From Clostridiales bacterium (GTDB taxonomy: Bacteria > Bacillota > Clostridia > Lachnospirales > Lachnospiraceae), in contig JAHZAT010000073.1 in the NCBI GenBank assembly GCA_019423795.1, positions 5,436-69,435 of the forward strand: 64,000 nt of DNA, written 5' to 3'. Positions 55,174-64,000 of this stretch are shown here, in pieces. Every line of letters begins with the position of its first letter. Position 1 is the first letter of the stretch. Both the position numbers and the translations under genes were made by a program. A model generated the notes under the pieces. The model had not been told where the DNA came from. It did no database searches and saw only the letters and a program-made list of their open reading frames with translations.

Positions 55174-56517
55174 ATGCAAAATCCGAGAGAATGTGCATTG
55201 GATGTACTGATCAAAGTAGATAAAAAAGAAGAATTATCACACATCGCAATTTCAAATGTATTAGAAAAATACCAGTTTTCTGAAAAAAGAGACCGTGCAT
55301 TTTTTACAAGACTGGTGGAAGGAACTTTAGAGCGTCAGATCACGATCGACTATGTTGCAGATCAGTTCTCAAAGACGAAGATCAGAAAATGTAAACCACT
55401 GATCCGTGCATTGCTTCGTATGGGAATCTATCAGATTCTTTATATGGATCAGGTTCCAGATTCTGCTGCATGTAATGAGGCAGTGAAACTTGCAAAGAAA
55501 CGAGGATTTTCCCGATTATCAGGTTTTGTGAACGGTGTACTTCGTAATATTTCAAGGAAGAAAGATGAGATCCAATATCCATCAAGAGAGAAGAATCTTG
55601 AGACATATTTATCAGTTGCTTATTCTATTCCAGAATGGATCATAAAATTCTTTCAGAAGACATATGATAACGAAACAGTAGAGAAGATCATAGCTTCTTA
55701 TCTGGAAGAGAGAAAAACAACATTATGTTGTCTGATCTCCAAGGGTGGGAAAGAAGCTGTCAGAAAAGAACTGGAAGCAGAAGGCGTTACAGTAGAAGAT
55801 GGAAGTTTGATCGAAAATGCAGTGCAGATCTCAGATTATGATTTTTTGTATCGTTTGAAAGCATTTCGTGAAGGAAGTTGTTATGTACAGGATGAAAGTT
55901 CCATGTTGTGTGCCAAACTTGCCAGTGTCCAGAAAGAGCAGTTTGTGATGGATCTTTGCAGTGCACCAGGTGGTAAGTCCTTATATGTTGCAGATCAGCT
56001 GAAGGGAAGCGGGCGAGTGTTATCAAGGGATCTTACGGAATACAAGACAGATCTGATCGAAGATAACATTGATCGTGTTGGATTTACGAATATGGAATCC
56101 GAAGTATTTGATGCGAGAGTGTTGGATGAAGAACATATTGAAGCTGCGGATATTGTGATCGCAGATGTACCATGTTCAGGACTTGGGATCATGGGAAAGA
56201 AAAATGATATTAAATACCACATTTCAGAAGAAGGCATGAAGGATCTTGTGAAGTTGCAGCGAGAGATTCTTGCAAATGCAGTGCAATATGTCAAGCATGG
56301 AGGTACATTGATCTATAGTACCTGCACGATCAATCCAGCAGAGAATGAAGAAAATTTCCGATGGATTATTGATCACTTTGATTTTGAAGCAGTTGATATT
56401 ACAAAAGAACTGCCAAAGGATCTAAAGATTGAAACTGCCCAAGAAGGATTTATTCAGTTGTTGCCAGGAATACATCCATGTGATGGATTCTTTATTGGTA
56501 AATTAAGGAGAAAATAA
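55174..56517 (+). CDS. rsmB: 16S rRNA (cytosine-967 C5)-methyltransferase
   Basis: RsmB methylates 16S rRNA with S-adenosylmethionine. Residues 1-140 are a NusB-like RNA-binding domain (AIREL-type region ISNVLEKYQFSEKRDRAF). The C-terminal methyltransferase domain has DLCSAPGGKSLYVAD, the first catalytic Cys in DVPCSGLGIMGK and the second in YSTCTINPAENEENF. At 447 residues it is full length. It is flanked within 5 bases by fmt and rlmN, so all belong to one transcript. Confidence 0.94.
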   Translation: MQNPRECALDVLIKVDKKEELSHIAISNVLEKYQFSEKRDRAFFTRLVEGTLERQITIDYVADQFSKTKIRKCKPLIRALLRMGIYQILYMDQVPDSAACNEAVKLAKKRGFSRLSGFVNGVLRNISRKKDEIQYPSREKNLETYLSVAYSIPEWIIKFFQKTYDNETVEKIIASYLEERKTTLCCLISKGGKEAVRKELEAEGVTVEDGSLIENAVQISDYDFLYRLKAFREGSCYVQDESSMLCAKLASVQKEQFVMDLCSAPGGKSLYVADQLKGSGRVLSRDLTEYKTDLIEDNIDRVGFTNMESEVFDARVLDEEHIEAADIVIADVPCSGLGIMGKKNDIKYHISEEGMKDLVKLQREILANAVQYVKHGGTLIYSTCTINPAENEENFRWIIDHFDFEAVDITKELPKDLKIETAQEGFIQLLPGIHPCDGFFIGKLRRK

Positions 56518-56521
56518 AGTT

Positions 56522-57553
56522 ATGGATTTAAAATCAATGACACTTCAAGAGATGCAGGAATATATGGAATCCATTGGTGAGAAGAAATTCCGTGCAAAAC
56601 AGATTTATGAATGGTTTCACAAACATCTTGCTCTGTCTCTTGATGAGATGAATAATGTACCAAAAAAATTAAAAGAAAAGATCGAACAGACACAGGAGAT
56701 TTATGGTGTAAAACCTGTAGACTGCTTTATTTCAAAAATTGATGGTACAAGAAAATACTTATTTGAGTTATATGATGGGAATATTATCGAAAGTGTTTTG
56801 ATGAAGTATAAACATGGAAATTCTGTCTGTATTTCATCTCAGGCAGGGTGCCGTATGGGATGTAAGTTTTGTGCATCTACGCTTGGAGGATTAGATCGTA
56901 ATCTGACGCCATCTGAAATGCTTTCACAGATTTATTATATTCAAAGAGATACAGAAGAAAGAGTATCCAATGTTGTCATGATGGGAACAGGGGAACCGAT
57001 GGATAATTATGATAACGTATTGAGATTTTTAGAACTGATCACATCAGAGGATGGATTAAATATCAGTCAGAGAAATATTACGATCTCAACGTGCGGGATC
57101 GTGCCAAAGATCAAAGAACTTGCACAGAAACATTTACAGATCACATTAGCCATTTCTCTTCACTCACCAAATGATGAGATGAGAAGAGGACTGATGCCGA
57201 TCGCAATGAAATATTCAATCGATGAGCTGCTAGATGCATGTCATTATTATTTTAAAGAGACAAACCGCAGGATGACATTTGAATACAGCCTTGTGGCAGG
57301 GGTTAATGACCAGCCAGTTCATGCAGAAGAATTAGCAGGCAGATTGAAAGGTTTTCCATGTCATGTAAACCTGATTCCAGTTAATCCGATCAAAGAGCGT
57401 GATTTTAAGCAATCTATGCCGAAATCCGTTATGGAATTTAAAAAGATACTTGAAAAAAATCGTGTAAATGTTACCATAAGAAGAGAAATGGGCGCAGATA
57501 TCAATGCCGCCTGTGGACAGCTTAGAAGAAAAAAACTGCAGTCAAGATTGTAA
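56522..57553 (+). CDS. rlmN: Dual-specificity 23S rRNA/tRNA adenine-C2 methyltransferase
   Basis: RlmN is a radical SAM enzyme that methylates A2503 of 23S rRNA and A37 of some tRNAs. The 343 residues have the CxxxCxxC cluster motif at Cys110, Cys114 and Cys117 (AGCRMGCKFCAST), GTGEPMDNYDNVL, ISLHSPNDEMRRGLMP and the catalytic Cys in NAACGQLR near the C-terminus. Start and length fit the family. The phosphatase gene follows after 11 bases. Confidence 0.96.
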   Translation: MDLKSMTLQEMQEYMESIGEKKFRAKQIYEWFHKHLALSLDEMNNVPKKLKEKIEQTQEIYGVKPVDCFISKIDGTRKYLFELYDGNIIESVLMKYKHGNSVCISSQAGCRMGCKFCASTLGGLDRNLTPSEMLSQIYYIQRDTEERVSNVVMMGTGEPMDNYDNVLRFLELITSEDGLNISQRNITISTCGIVPKIKELAQKHLQITLAISLHSPNDEMRRGLMPIAMKYSIDELLDACHYYFKETNRRMTFEYSLVAGVNDQPVHAEELAGRLKGFPCHVNLIPVNPIKERDFKQSMPKSVMEFKKILEKNRVNVTIRREMGADINAACGQLRRKKLQSRL

Positions 57554-57564
57554 AGGAGAACGAT

Positions 57565-58284
57565 ATGCGATCCGTAGGAGCTTCACATATAGGCAAGGTA
57601 AGGACAGAGAATCAGGATAGGATTTTCTTTCATGACCAGCCTGTTGGAAACTTAAAAAATCTTTATATCGTGGCAGATGGAATGGGAGGACACCGTGCCG
57701 GTGGGCATGCCTCCTCTTTTGCAGTGGAACGATTTGTACAGCTGATCGAGGAATCGAAACAGACCGATCCGATCGAATTAATGAAATCATCCATTGCATC
57801 TGTGAATCAGGAAATGATCGCAGAAAGCCAGAGTAATGAAGAATATAGGGGAATGGGAACAACATTCGTTGCAGCAACCATCTCTGATGGGAAAGTAACG
57901 GTTATGAATATTGGTGATAGTAGATTATATTATGGAAATCAAGAATTAACACAGATTACAGTGGATCATTCTTATGTGGAAGAACTGATTCATGCAGGAA
58001 TCATGGAAAGAGAGGAAGGAAGATTCCATCCAAAGAAGAATGTTATCACAAGAGCACTAGGTACCGTAATGGCGACACCAGATTTCTTTGAGTTTGATGC
58101 CAAAGATGGATATTTGCTTTTGTGCAGTGATGGACTTTCCAATATGATATCCGACGAAGAATTGAAGGAACTTCTTCTTGATCACAGTCAGATTGCCAAT
58201 AAGGTCAACCAGATGATCACCCGTGCGAACGAGTACGGAGGAAAAGACAATATTTCATTGGTAATTGTGGATTTAAAGAGATGA
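57565..58284 (+). CDS. prpC: PP2C-type protein phosphatase (PrpC/Stp)
   Basis: This enzyme removes phosphate from Ser/Thr proteins and reverses the kinase encoded next. The 239 residues have the PP2C metal motifs SHIGKVRTENQDR, VADGMGGHRAGGHAS, NIGDSRLYY, LLCSDGLSNMI and GGKDNISLVIVD. An AAGGAG site precedes the ATG. It lies 12 bases upstream of prkC in the order typical of Firmicutes (rlmN-prpC-prkC-rsgA). Confidence 0.95.
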   Translation: MRSVGASHIGKVRTENQDRIFFHDQPVGNLKNLYIVADGMGGHRAGGHASSFAVERFVQLIEESKQTDPIELMKSSIASVNQEMIAESQSNEEYRGMGTTFVAATISDGKVTVMNIGDSRLYYGNQELTQITVDHSYVEELIHAGIMEREEGRFHPKKNVITRALGTVMATPDFFEFDAKDGYLLLCSDGLSNMISDEELKELLLDHSQIANKVNQMITRANEYGGKDNISLVIVDLKR

Positions 58285-58296
58285 GGTGAATGATAG

Positions 58297-60138
58297 ATGT
58301 TAGAGATTGGCACGATGCTGTCAGGCCGTTATGAAGTGCTAAAGCGCGTTGGAAGCGGTGGAATGGCAGACGTTTATATGGCGAAAGATCATAAATTAAA
58401 CCGGAACGTCGCAGTGAAGGTTTTAAAAAGTGAATACGTAGAAGATGAGAAATTTTTAAAGAAATTCGAGACAGAGGCACAGGCAGTTGCAAGGCTGTCT
58501 CATCCTAATATCGTGAATGTATACGATGTTGGAATTGAAGATGGGATCAATTATATTGTTATGGAGCTTGCAGAAGGGATGACTCTGAAAGAATATATCC
58601 GAAGAAAAGGGTATTTATCTCCGAAGGAGACGGTAGAGATTTCCCTGCAGATCGCGTCAGCGATCTCACATGCCCATAAGAATCATATTATTCATAGAGA
58701 TATTAAACCACAGAATATTTTAGTTTCAGAGATTGGAAATGTAAAGGTCACAGACTTTGGAATTGCGAAGGCAACAAGCAGCAATACCGTTACATCAACA
58801 GCAACAGCGATGGGATCTGTGCATTACATTTCTCCAGAACAGGCAAAAGGAAGATTCTGTGATGAAAAAAGTGATATTTATTCTTTAGGTATCACGATGT
58901 ATGAGATGGTAACAGGACATGTGCCATTTGATCATGAAAATGGTGTAACGATCGCATTGATGCATCTGCAAAATGAGATCACACCGCCAAGTCAGATCAG
59001 AGATGGAATACCAGATAGTTTAGAGAAGATCATTTTAAAATGTACAATGAAGAAGCCAGAAGACCGCTATCAGACAGCAGATGAATTGATCGCAGATCTG
59101 AAACTCGTGTTTGAAGATACTTCTGGTGAATATGTGGGAATTGTTCCAACGATTGATGATTCTCCAACGATTATGATCGATCAGAACGAACTGACACAGA
59201 GAATCCAGACAAATGATGATACACAGCCTGTGGAAGATTCAGATAGCAATGCATATCTGGAAGAGGATGATGAGGAAGAAGAAACAGGAATGAACTCAAA
59301 GATCGAGAAACTTGTCATTGTTCTTGCAGCAGTGGTAGGTGCGATCATTTTGATTTCTATTGTCGTATTTGTTGTCAAAAGTTCTGGATTATTCAAATCA
59401 GGAAAATCAACAACACAAAGTACGATCGCAGCAACAACAGAAGCCAAACATCACAATACTACAGAAAAATACACAGTTGATAATTATATCGGATTGTCTT
59501 TAGAAGCAGCTAGAGAGGCGATTGATAACAAGTTCAAGATCAACGTGACAGAAGAATATTCCGATACGTATGCAAAAGGACTGGTCATGCAGCAAGATCC
59601 AGAAAGCGATACGGAATTAGAAGAAGGAAAAACGATCAAGTTAGTTGTGAGCAAAGGACAGAAGATCGAAGATAAAGTTTCAGTACCTGATGTGCGAAGT
59701 AAGACGAAGTCTGGTGCACAGAGTGAATTAAAAGCAGCAGGACTCAAAGTCTCAATAAAAGAAGCTTACAGTGATGATGTTGCGAAAGGAGAAGTTATCT
59801 CTCAGACTCCATCACATGGAAGTAAAGTTTCGAAAAATACAACTGTTGTGATCACAGTCAGCAAAGGCAAGAAGGAAGATCAGACGGTCAGCGTTCCAAA
59901 TCTTCGTTATTACACGGAATCTGAAGCAAGTCAGGAACTGCAAAGATTCGGATTATCATTGGGAAGTGTTTTAACAGAATATAGTGACAGTGTGGAAAAA
60001 GGACTTGTCATTCGTCAGAGGATCAGTTCTGGAAGCAAGGTTAAGAAGGGAACAGCCGTTGGGATCTATGTCAGTCTTGGACCTCGTCAGACAGCGACAA
60101 CAGCGGATGAAGAATCAACAACAACAGATGAAGAATAA
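58297..60138 (+). CDS. prkC: Membrane Ser/Thr protein kinase with PASTA domains
   Basis: PrkC senses muropeptides or lipid II and controls wall growth and dormancy exit. The 613 residues start with a kinase domain: GSGGMADVY, catalytic Lys41, HRDIKPQN and DFGIAKATSS. A long acidic linker (EEDDEEEETG) leads to one span at about 332-355. Outside the cell are three PASTA repeats at roughly 388-452, 455-522 and 524-592, the second and third starting VPDVRSKT and VPNLRYYT. A Thr/Glu-rich tail ends the protein. With prpC it forms a matched kinase-phosphatase pair. Confidence 0.96.
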   Translation: MLEIGTMLSGRYEVLKRVGSGGMADVYMAKDHKLNRNVAVKVLKSEYVEDEKFLKKFETEAQAVARLSHPNIVNVYDVGIEDGINYIVMELAEGMTLKEYIRRKGYLSPKETVEISLQIASAISHAHKNHIIHRDIKPQNILVSEIGNVKVTDFGIAKATSSNTVTSTATAMGSVHYISPEQAKGRFCDEKSDIYSLGITMYEMVTGHVPFDHENGVTIALMHLQNEITPPSQIRDGIPDSLEKIILKCTMKKPEDRYQTADELIADLKLVFEDTSGEYVGIVPTIDDSPTIMIDQNELTQRIQTNDDTQPVEDSDSNAYLEEDDEEEETGMNSKIEKLVIVLAAVVGAIILISIVVFVVKSSGLFKSGKSTTQSTIAATTEAKHHNTTEKYTVDNYIGLSLEAAREAIDNKFKINVTEEYSDTYAKGLVMQQDPESDTELEEGKTIKLVVSKGQKIEDKVSVPDVRSKTKSGAQSELKAAGLKVSIKEAYSDDVAKGEVISQTPSHGSKVSKNTTVVITVSKGKKEDQTVSVPNLRYYTESEASQELQRFGLSLGSVLTEYSDSVEKGLVIRQRISSGSKVKKGTAVGIYVSLGPRQTATTADEESTTTDEE

Positions 60139-60165
60139 AGGAAAAGCAGGTGCAGGAGATATTTC

Positions 60166-61041
60166 ATGCAAGGAAAGATCATAAAAGGAATCGCAGGATT
60201 TTATTACGTACAGACAGAAGATAAATTATATGAATGTAAGGCAAAAGGAATCTTCCGAAACAAGAAGATGAAACCGTTAGTCGGAGACAATGTAGAAATC
60301 GATATTTTAGATGAGGCAGAGCAGGAAGGAAATATTACAAAGATCTATGAGAGACATAACGAGCTGATCCGTCCAGCTGTGTCAAATGTAGATCAGGCAC
60401 TGATCATATTTGCAGCAAAGAATCCAAAGCCAAATTATAATCTGTTAGATCGTTTTCTGATGATGATGGAGAAACAGGATGTTCCTGTGATCGTCTGCTT
60501 TAACAAGGTAGATCTTGCAAAAGAAAAAGAACTGAAATTATTAGAGAAAGTCTACGAAAACTGTGGACATATCGTTCGTTTTATCAGCGTTAAGGAAGAA
60601 GAAGGAATTGATGAGATCAGGGAACTGATCCACGGTAAGACGACGGTTCTTGCTGGACCATCGGGGGTCGGAAAATCATCTTTGATGAACCTTCTGCAGC
60701 CAGAGGCACAGATGGAAACAGGGGAAGTCAGTGAGAAGATCAAGCGAGGGCGTCATACAACAAGACATTCAGAGCTGATACGTATCGAGAAAGATACGTA
60801 TGTCCTAGACACCCCAGGGTTTAGTTCTTTATTCATTCATATGTTTGAAGAAGATGAGATCAAAGACTATTTTCAGGAATTCGCACCATATGAAGATGAA
60901 TGCCGATTCCAGGGATGCAGTCATACACATGAACCAGACTGTGGAGTGAAAAAGGCATTGGAAGAAGGAAAGATCTCAAAGATCCGTTATGATAATTATG
61001 TAAATATTTATACAGAACTAAAAGAAAAGAGAAAATGGTAA
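60166..61041 (+). CDS. rsgA: Ribosome small subunit-dependent GTPase A
   Basis: RsgA is a late 30S assembly GTPase. The 291 residues begin with an OB fold (GIAGFYYVQTEDKLYECKAKG) and then show the circularly permuted G motifs: G4 FNKVDLA before G1 GPSGVGKSSL, then DTPGFSS. The C-terminal zinc site has ECRFQGCSHTHEPDC. An AGGAG site lies 8 bases before the ATG. Its stop TAA shares a base with the ThiN start (TAATG). Confidence 0.95.
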   Translation: MQGKIIKGIAGFYYVQTEDKLYECKAKGIFRNKKMKPLVGDNVEIDILDEAEQEGNITKIYERHNELIRPAVSNVDQALIIFAAKNPKPNYNLLDRFLMMMEKQDVPVIVCFNKVDLAKEKELKLLEKVYENCGHIVRFISVKEEEGIDEIRELIHGKTTVLAGPSGVGKSSLMNLLQPEAQMETGEVSEKIKRGRHTTRHSELIRIEKDTYVLDTPGFSSLFIHMFEEDEIKDYFQEFAPYEDECRFQGCSHTHEPDCGVKKALEEGKISKIRYDNYVNIYTELKEKRKW

Positions 61042-61676
61042 TGCGAGTATTGATTTTAACAGGCGGAACAGTCGAAGAAAATTTCGCGAAAGACTATATC
61101 AGTAAATGGAACCCAGATCAGGTTATTACAGCTGATAAAGGACTGCTTTATGCTAAGAGACTGAATATAAAACCAGATATTATTTTAGGTGATTTTGACA
61201 GTTGCAGTAAGGATATAATGCAAGAATTTTCAACAGACAAGAAGATTATCGTACCATGTGAAAAAGACGATACTGATACAGGACTTGCAATACAAAAAGC
61301 AATTGAGACAGGTGCAGATGAAATCCTTATGATAGGTGGAACTGGAACAAGACTCGATCATGTTATGGGCAATTTCGGACAGTTGTTTTACGCACACAGC
61401 AAAGGTGTGAAGGCAGAACTTGTTGATGCAAACAATCGTATCAGGGTTTTAAATCATGAAGATACAATATCAAAGAAAGACCAGTTTGGTAAATATGTAT
61501 CCTTGATACCAATATATGAGGCACGAGGTGTCACACTAACAGGATTTAAATATCCATTAAAAGACCATACATTAGTGTTTGAGCAATCGCTCGCGATCAG
61601 TAATGAATTAGAAGCAGAAGAAGGAATCATTTCATTTAGTGAAGGAAAACTGCTTCTGATAGAAAGTAGAGATTGA
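61041..61676 (+). CDS. thiN: Thiamine pyrophosphokinase
   Basis: ThiN makes thiamine diphosphate from thiamine and ATP, the cofactor of the transketolase encoded in this window. The 211-residue protein has ILTGGTVEENFAKDY, the ADKGLLYAKRLNIKPD and LGDFDSC segments, the acidic CEKDDTDTGLAIQKA and IGGTGTRLDHVMGN. Start choice: ATG at 61041 overlaps the rsgA stop as TAATG; an ATG at 61035 would add two residues. The order rsgA-(rpe)-thiN is common in Firmicutes; rpe is absent here. Confidence 0.92.
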   Translation: MRVLILTGGTVEENFAKDYISKWNPDQVITADKGLLYAKRLNIKPDIILGDFDSCSKDIMQEFSTDKKIIVPCEKDDTDTGLAIQKAIETGADEILMIGGTGTRLDHVMGNFGQLFYAHSKGVKAELVDANNRIRVLNHEDTISKKDQFGKYVSLIPIYEARGVTLTGFKYPLKDHTLVFEQSLAISNELEAEEGIISFSEGKLLLIESRD

Positions 61677-61687
61677 GGTTATACAAG

Positions 61688-62179
61688 ATGAAGAAAGAAA
61701 ATGTAACAACGAATAAAGTAACAAGAAAGCTGGAAAAGGTTCTCTGGGCGGTTTTGATCCTGATGTTTATCATATCAGTGATCGGAATGTTTTTAGGACA
61801 GTATATGAATGGTAACGTATTCTATAAAATGTGTGTGATCATGACAATATTAGCTGCCGCCATTTTATCAGCAGAACGTTTTTATTTTGGAAAAGAAATG
61901 GGAAGAGATATGCCAGAAGCATTTAAAATCGGTTACTGGCTGATCATCGCATGGGCAGTGATCTTACTGATCCACGCGGCAGGATTGGTATTTTTACCAT
62001 TTTTAATGGAACTTGAATACAGAGTATTATGGGTAGTGGTTCCAACGGTCAGCTTATTATGGATGACAAGATATATCTTCGGAGACAACCTAGACTGGGA
62101 TAAGACAGACAAGAAGGGTTGGAAAGAAGGAAGAATGAACTACTCTCAGAAGAGCAATAAGAAGAATATCGGGAGATAG
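61688..62179 (+). CDS. Small membrane protein of unknown function
   Basis: The 163-residue protein has four hydrophobic segments (about 17-37, 47-62, 84-105, 108-130), a basic N-terminus and a charged, Lys-rich cytoplasmic tail (DKTDKKGWKEGR). I do not recognise the family. A GAGG site lies 8 bases or so before the ATG at 61688; the frame can be read from 61673. It overlaps or abuts thiN and precedes the carbonic anhydrase-like gene by 3 bases, so it is part of the growth operon. Confidence 0.7.
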   Translation: MKKENVTTNKVTRKLEKVLWAVLILMFIISVIGMFLGQYMNGNVFYKMCVIMTILAAAILSAERFYFGKEMGRDMPEAFKIGYWLIIAWAVILLIHAAGLVFLPFLMELEYRVLWVVVPTVSLLWMTRYIFGDNLDWDKTDKKGWKEGRMNYSQKSNKKNIGR

Positions 62180-62182
62180 AAC

Positions 62183-62689
62183 ATGAATTACAAACAGGCA
62201 AAGATCGCTGATTCAGCAAAAGTAGCAAAAGAAACTGTTTTAGTTGGGAATATTACTATAGGAGAAGAATCTACGGTACTGTTCTTTACAGCAATGCGCT
62301 GTGAAGGAGAAGAGTCCATTGTGATCGGAAATCAGAGTAATATACAGGAAAATTGTACGATCCATGTAGATGAAGGGAATAGTGTAAAAATCGGTGATGG
62401 AGTGACAGTTGGACATAATAGCGTGATCCATGGATGCCAGATCGGAGATAATTCCATGATCGGAATGGGATCAGTTGTTATGAATGGAGCAAAGATCGGT
62501 AATCACTGCTTGATCGGGGCAGGAAGTCTTGTAACACAAAATACAGTGATCCCAGATAGATCTTTAGTTATGGGAAGTCCAGCAAGAGTCAAACGTACAT
62601 TGACAGAGGACGAGATCAAATATCTTGAGGGAAGCAGAGAAGAATATGTAGAAGTAGGAAAGCTGCTTCGAGAAGATGGGATACTTTAA
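62183..62689 (+). CDS. Gamma-carbonic anhydrase-like hexapeptide-repeat protein
   Basis: The 168-residue left-handed beta-helix protein shows repeating hexapeptides (IGEESTVLF, IGNQSNIQENCTI, IGDGVTVGHNSVI, IGDNSMIGMGSVV, IGNHCLIGAGSLV). Metal-ligand His residues typical of gamma-carbonic anhydrases appear in CTIHVDEG and VGHNSVIHGC. Many such proteins (YrdA/PaaY type) have weak or no anhydrase activity, so the reaction is not certain. It ends the growth operon; the LacI gene starts 27 bases further on. Confidence 0.88.
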   Translation: MNYKQAKIADSAKVAKETVLVGNITIGEESTVLFFTAMRCEGEESIVIGNQSNIQENCTIHVDEGNSVKIGDGVTVGHNSVIHGCQIGDNSMIGMGSVVMNGAKIGNHCLIGAGSLVTQNTVIPDRSLVMGSPARVKRTLTEDEIKYLEGSREEYVEVGKLLREDGIL

Positions 62690-62716
62690 GAATAAGTTAG
62701 AAATGGAAGGTATGGA

Positions 62717-63694
62717 ATGAAACCTGGAATAAAAGATGTGGCAAAAGTAGCGGGAGTTTCTCCCACAACAGTATCCAGGGTATTAAATAACCGAGGATAC
62801 ATCAGCGAAGAAACAAGAAAAAAAGTCTATGATGCAATGGAAGAGATCAATTATTATCCAAATGAGATTGCCAGAGCGTTGTTAAATAACAGGACGTATT
62901 TTGTCGGGGTTATCGTTCCTACTGTAACATCACCATTTCATGGAGAAGTTGTAGAACAGATAGAATATTATTTATCACAGAAAAATTATAAGATGCTTCT
63001 GTGTAACAGCAAAAATCAGATGGATACAGAGAAAGCCTATATTGATATGCTAAGACGCAATCAGGTAGATGGAATGATCGTTGGAACACATAACGCAGTC
63101 GTAGAGACATACTCCAAGTTAAAGATGCCAGTCGTAGGAATTGACCGTTATCTTGGAGAACATATTCCAGTCGTTTCATGTGATAACTATGCAGCAGGGC
63201 AGATGGCAACCAGACATTTGATCGATAAAGGATGTCAACACATTTTATGTATTCGAGGAAACAGTAAATTAAAGATGCCAGGTAACAATCGAAGTCAGGC
63301 TTATATTCAAGAGATGGAGAAAGCAGGGCTTCCTCAGATGATTTTAGAAGTACCGTTCATCATGGAGAATGTGGAGAAGCAAAAACTTATTTATGATATG
63401 TTAAATGCACATCCTGAGATAGACGGTATTTTTGCAGGAGATGATTCGCTTGCAGTGATCGCACTTCATATCGCAAGACAAAAAGGAATCAATATTCCGA
63501 AAGATCTAAAGATTATCGGAGTAGATGGAACAAAACAGATCTTAGGATTTGTTCCAGAACTGACAACGATCCAGCAGCCAGTTAAACAGATTGCAAAGGT
63601 AGCGGTGGATAAGCTGATCGATCTGATTGAAGGAAAAACAGCAGAAAGCTGCATGGATCTTCCAGTAAAATTACTGGAAGGACAGACAACATAA
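62717..63694 (+). CDS. LacI family transcriptional regulator, probable fructan/sucrose regulator
   Basis: The 325-residue protein has the LacI helix-turn-helix IKDVAKVAGVSPTTVSRVLNN with the hinge region following (YYPNEIARALLNNRT) and a sugar-binding domain ending in IIGVDGTKQILGFVPELTTIQQP. It is encoded directly upstream of a GH32 fructosidase gene whose promoter carries duplicated AACGATTGACATAT boxes, a plausible operator for it. A strong terminator separates the two genes. Confidence 0.9.
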   Translation: MKPGIKDVAKVAGVSPTTVSRVLNNRGYISEETRKKVYDAMEEINYYPNEIARALLNNRTYFVGVIVPTVTSPFHGEVVEQIEYYLSQKNYKMLLCNSKNQMDTEKAYIDMLRRNQVDGMIVGTHNAVVETYSKLKMPVVGIDRYLGEHIPVVSCDNYAAGQMATRHLIDKGCQHILCIRGNSKLKMPGNNRSQAYIQEMEKAGLPQMILEVPFIMENVEKQKLIYDMLNAHPEIDGIFAGDDSLAVIALHIARQKGINIPKDLKIIGVDGTKQILGFVPELTTIQQPVKQIAKVAVDKLIDLIEGKTAESCMDLPVKLLEGQTT

Positions 63695-63702
63695 CAGAGA
63701 AT

Positions 63703-63737
63703 AAAAAAGGAAGAGAAAATACTACTCTTCCTTTTTT
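63703..63737 (+). terminator. Intrinsic terminator after the LacI gene
   Basis: A perfect 13-bp stem (AAAAAAGGAAGAG with CTCTTCCTTTTTT) with a 9-base loop has the T-run inside the 3' arm. It lies 8 bases after the stop. Confidence 0.9.
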
Positions 63738-63833
63738 GATGCCTAAAAATATGCTAGAACGTACAAAATAAGATAAGTTTTATGCAAAACTACCAAAAAT
63801 CACCCAAATATTTTGTGCAAAAATTAATATGGT

Positions 63834-63867
63834 AACGATTGACATATGAAAACGATTGACATATAAT
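63834..63867 (+). promoter_or_regulatory. GH32 promoter with duplicated LacI-type box
   Basis: AACGATTGACATAT occurs at 63834 and 63851, 17 bases apart. TTGACA in the first copy (63839-63844) and TATAAT (63862-63867) make a consensus promoter with 17-base spacing, while the second copy fills the spacer. AACG followed by TT is the core of LacI-family operators, so a regulator bound here would cover the promoter. Confidence 0.7.
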
Positions 63868-63912
63868 AAAGCCATAGAAAGCAACAAGGTAAATCAAAGA
63901 AAGGATTAAATT

Positions 63913-64000
63913 ATGTATCAGTTATATTATCAGCCAGAAGGTATTTGGGTAGGAGATATTATGCCTTATGGAAAAGAAGGTCAGTTTTATGTATATCATC
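63913..64000 (+). CDS. GH32 family fructosidase, N-terminal end (cut by window end)
   Basis: Only 29 codons are visible. MYQLYYQPEGIWVGDIMPYG resembles the start of a GH32-type enzyme, where the WVGDIMPYG segment corresponds to the WMNDPNG-like nucleophile region, here with Asp in GDIMP. GH32 enzymes split sucrose, fructo-oligosaccharides or fructan. AAGGA lies 8 bases before the ATG. The preceding LacI regulator and operator-like boxes support a sugar-inducible gene. Family assignment rests on a short stretch. Confidence 0.6.
   Translation, partial: MYQLYYQPEGIWVGDIMPYGKEGQFYVYH

Overview
The window looks like the chromosome of a low-GC, anaerobic Gram-positive bacterium of the Lachnospiraceae type (an Anaerostipes-like genome would fit). 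The grounds are AT-rich codon use, strong AGGAGG-type ribosome binding sites, TTGACA/TATAAT-type promoters, an iron-only hydrogenase with a Rex-like control region, split transketolase subunits and LacI/GntR sugar regulators. The species is not proved by the sequence alone. I see no rRNA, tRNA, CRISPR array, phage or intact transposase.

Region 1 (1-33790) is a large cell-envelope polymer locus. It starts with the tail of a beta-helix protein, then glf (UDP-galactopyranose mutase), a DUF1015 gene and galE. Membrane polymerases and glycosyltransferases follow (4242-11005), then a convergent secreted PIG-L deacetylase. From a strong promoter at 12696 runs a teichoic-acid-like operon: acyltransferases, a GT2-TagF fusion, a double TagF protein, the TagG/TagH exporter, TagD (CDP-glycerol synthesis), an LtaS-like phosphotransferase and two more TagF proteins. 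The opposing LCP ligase and WbaP-type initiating transferase close the locus. Together these predict a lipid-linked polymer with galactofuranose and glycerol-phosphate, exported by TagGH and attached to peptidoglycan by the LCP protein.

Region 2 (34049-49097) is housekeeping and central metabolism: an HtrA protease, DUF5721, DegV, a redox operon (NuoF/GltD chimera plus [FeFe] hydrogenase) behind two Rex-like operators, cupin-type phosphoglucose isomerase with DeoC and a divergent GntR regulator, isocitrate dehydrogenase, and a LacI regulator divergent from fructose-6-phosphate aldolase and split transketolase.

Region 3 (49225-62689) is a conserved growth block: DUF975, glmM, then priA-def-fmt-rsmB-rlmN-prpC-prkC-rsgA-thiN, a small membrane protein and a gamma-carbonic anhydrase-like protein. 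A second LacI regulator precedes a GH32 fructosidase gene cut by the window end.

The most unusual signal is a pair of long palindromic elements (about 37027-37185 and 44971-45227). Each has perfect 38-bp arms. The arm sequences differ strongly between the copies while pairing stays perfect within each copy, and the flanks and a 16-nt apical motif are shared. This compensatory pattern implies a conserved hairpin in RNA or single-stranded DNA; I know of no named family that it matches. The second copy sits between a truncated wzz-like gene and the 3' end of a LacI gene.
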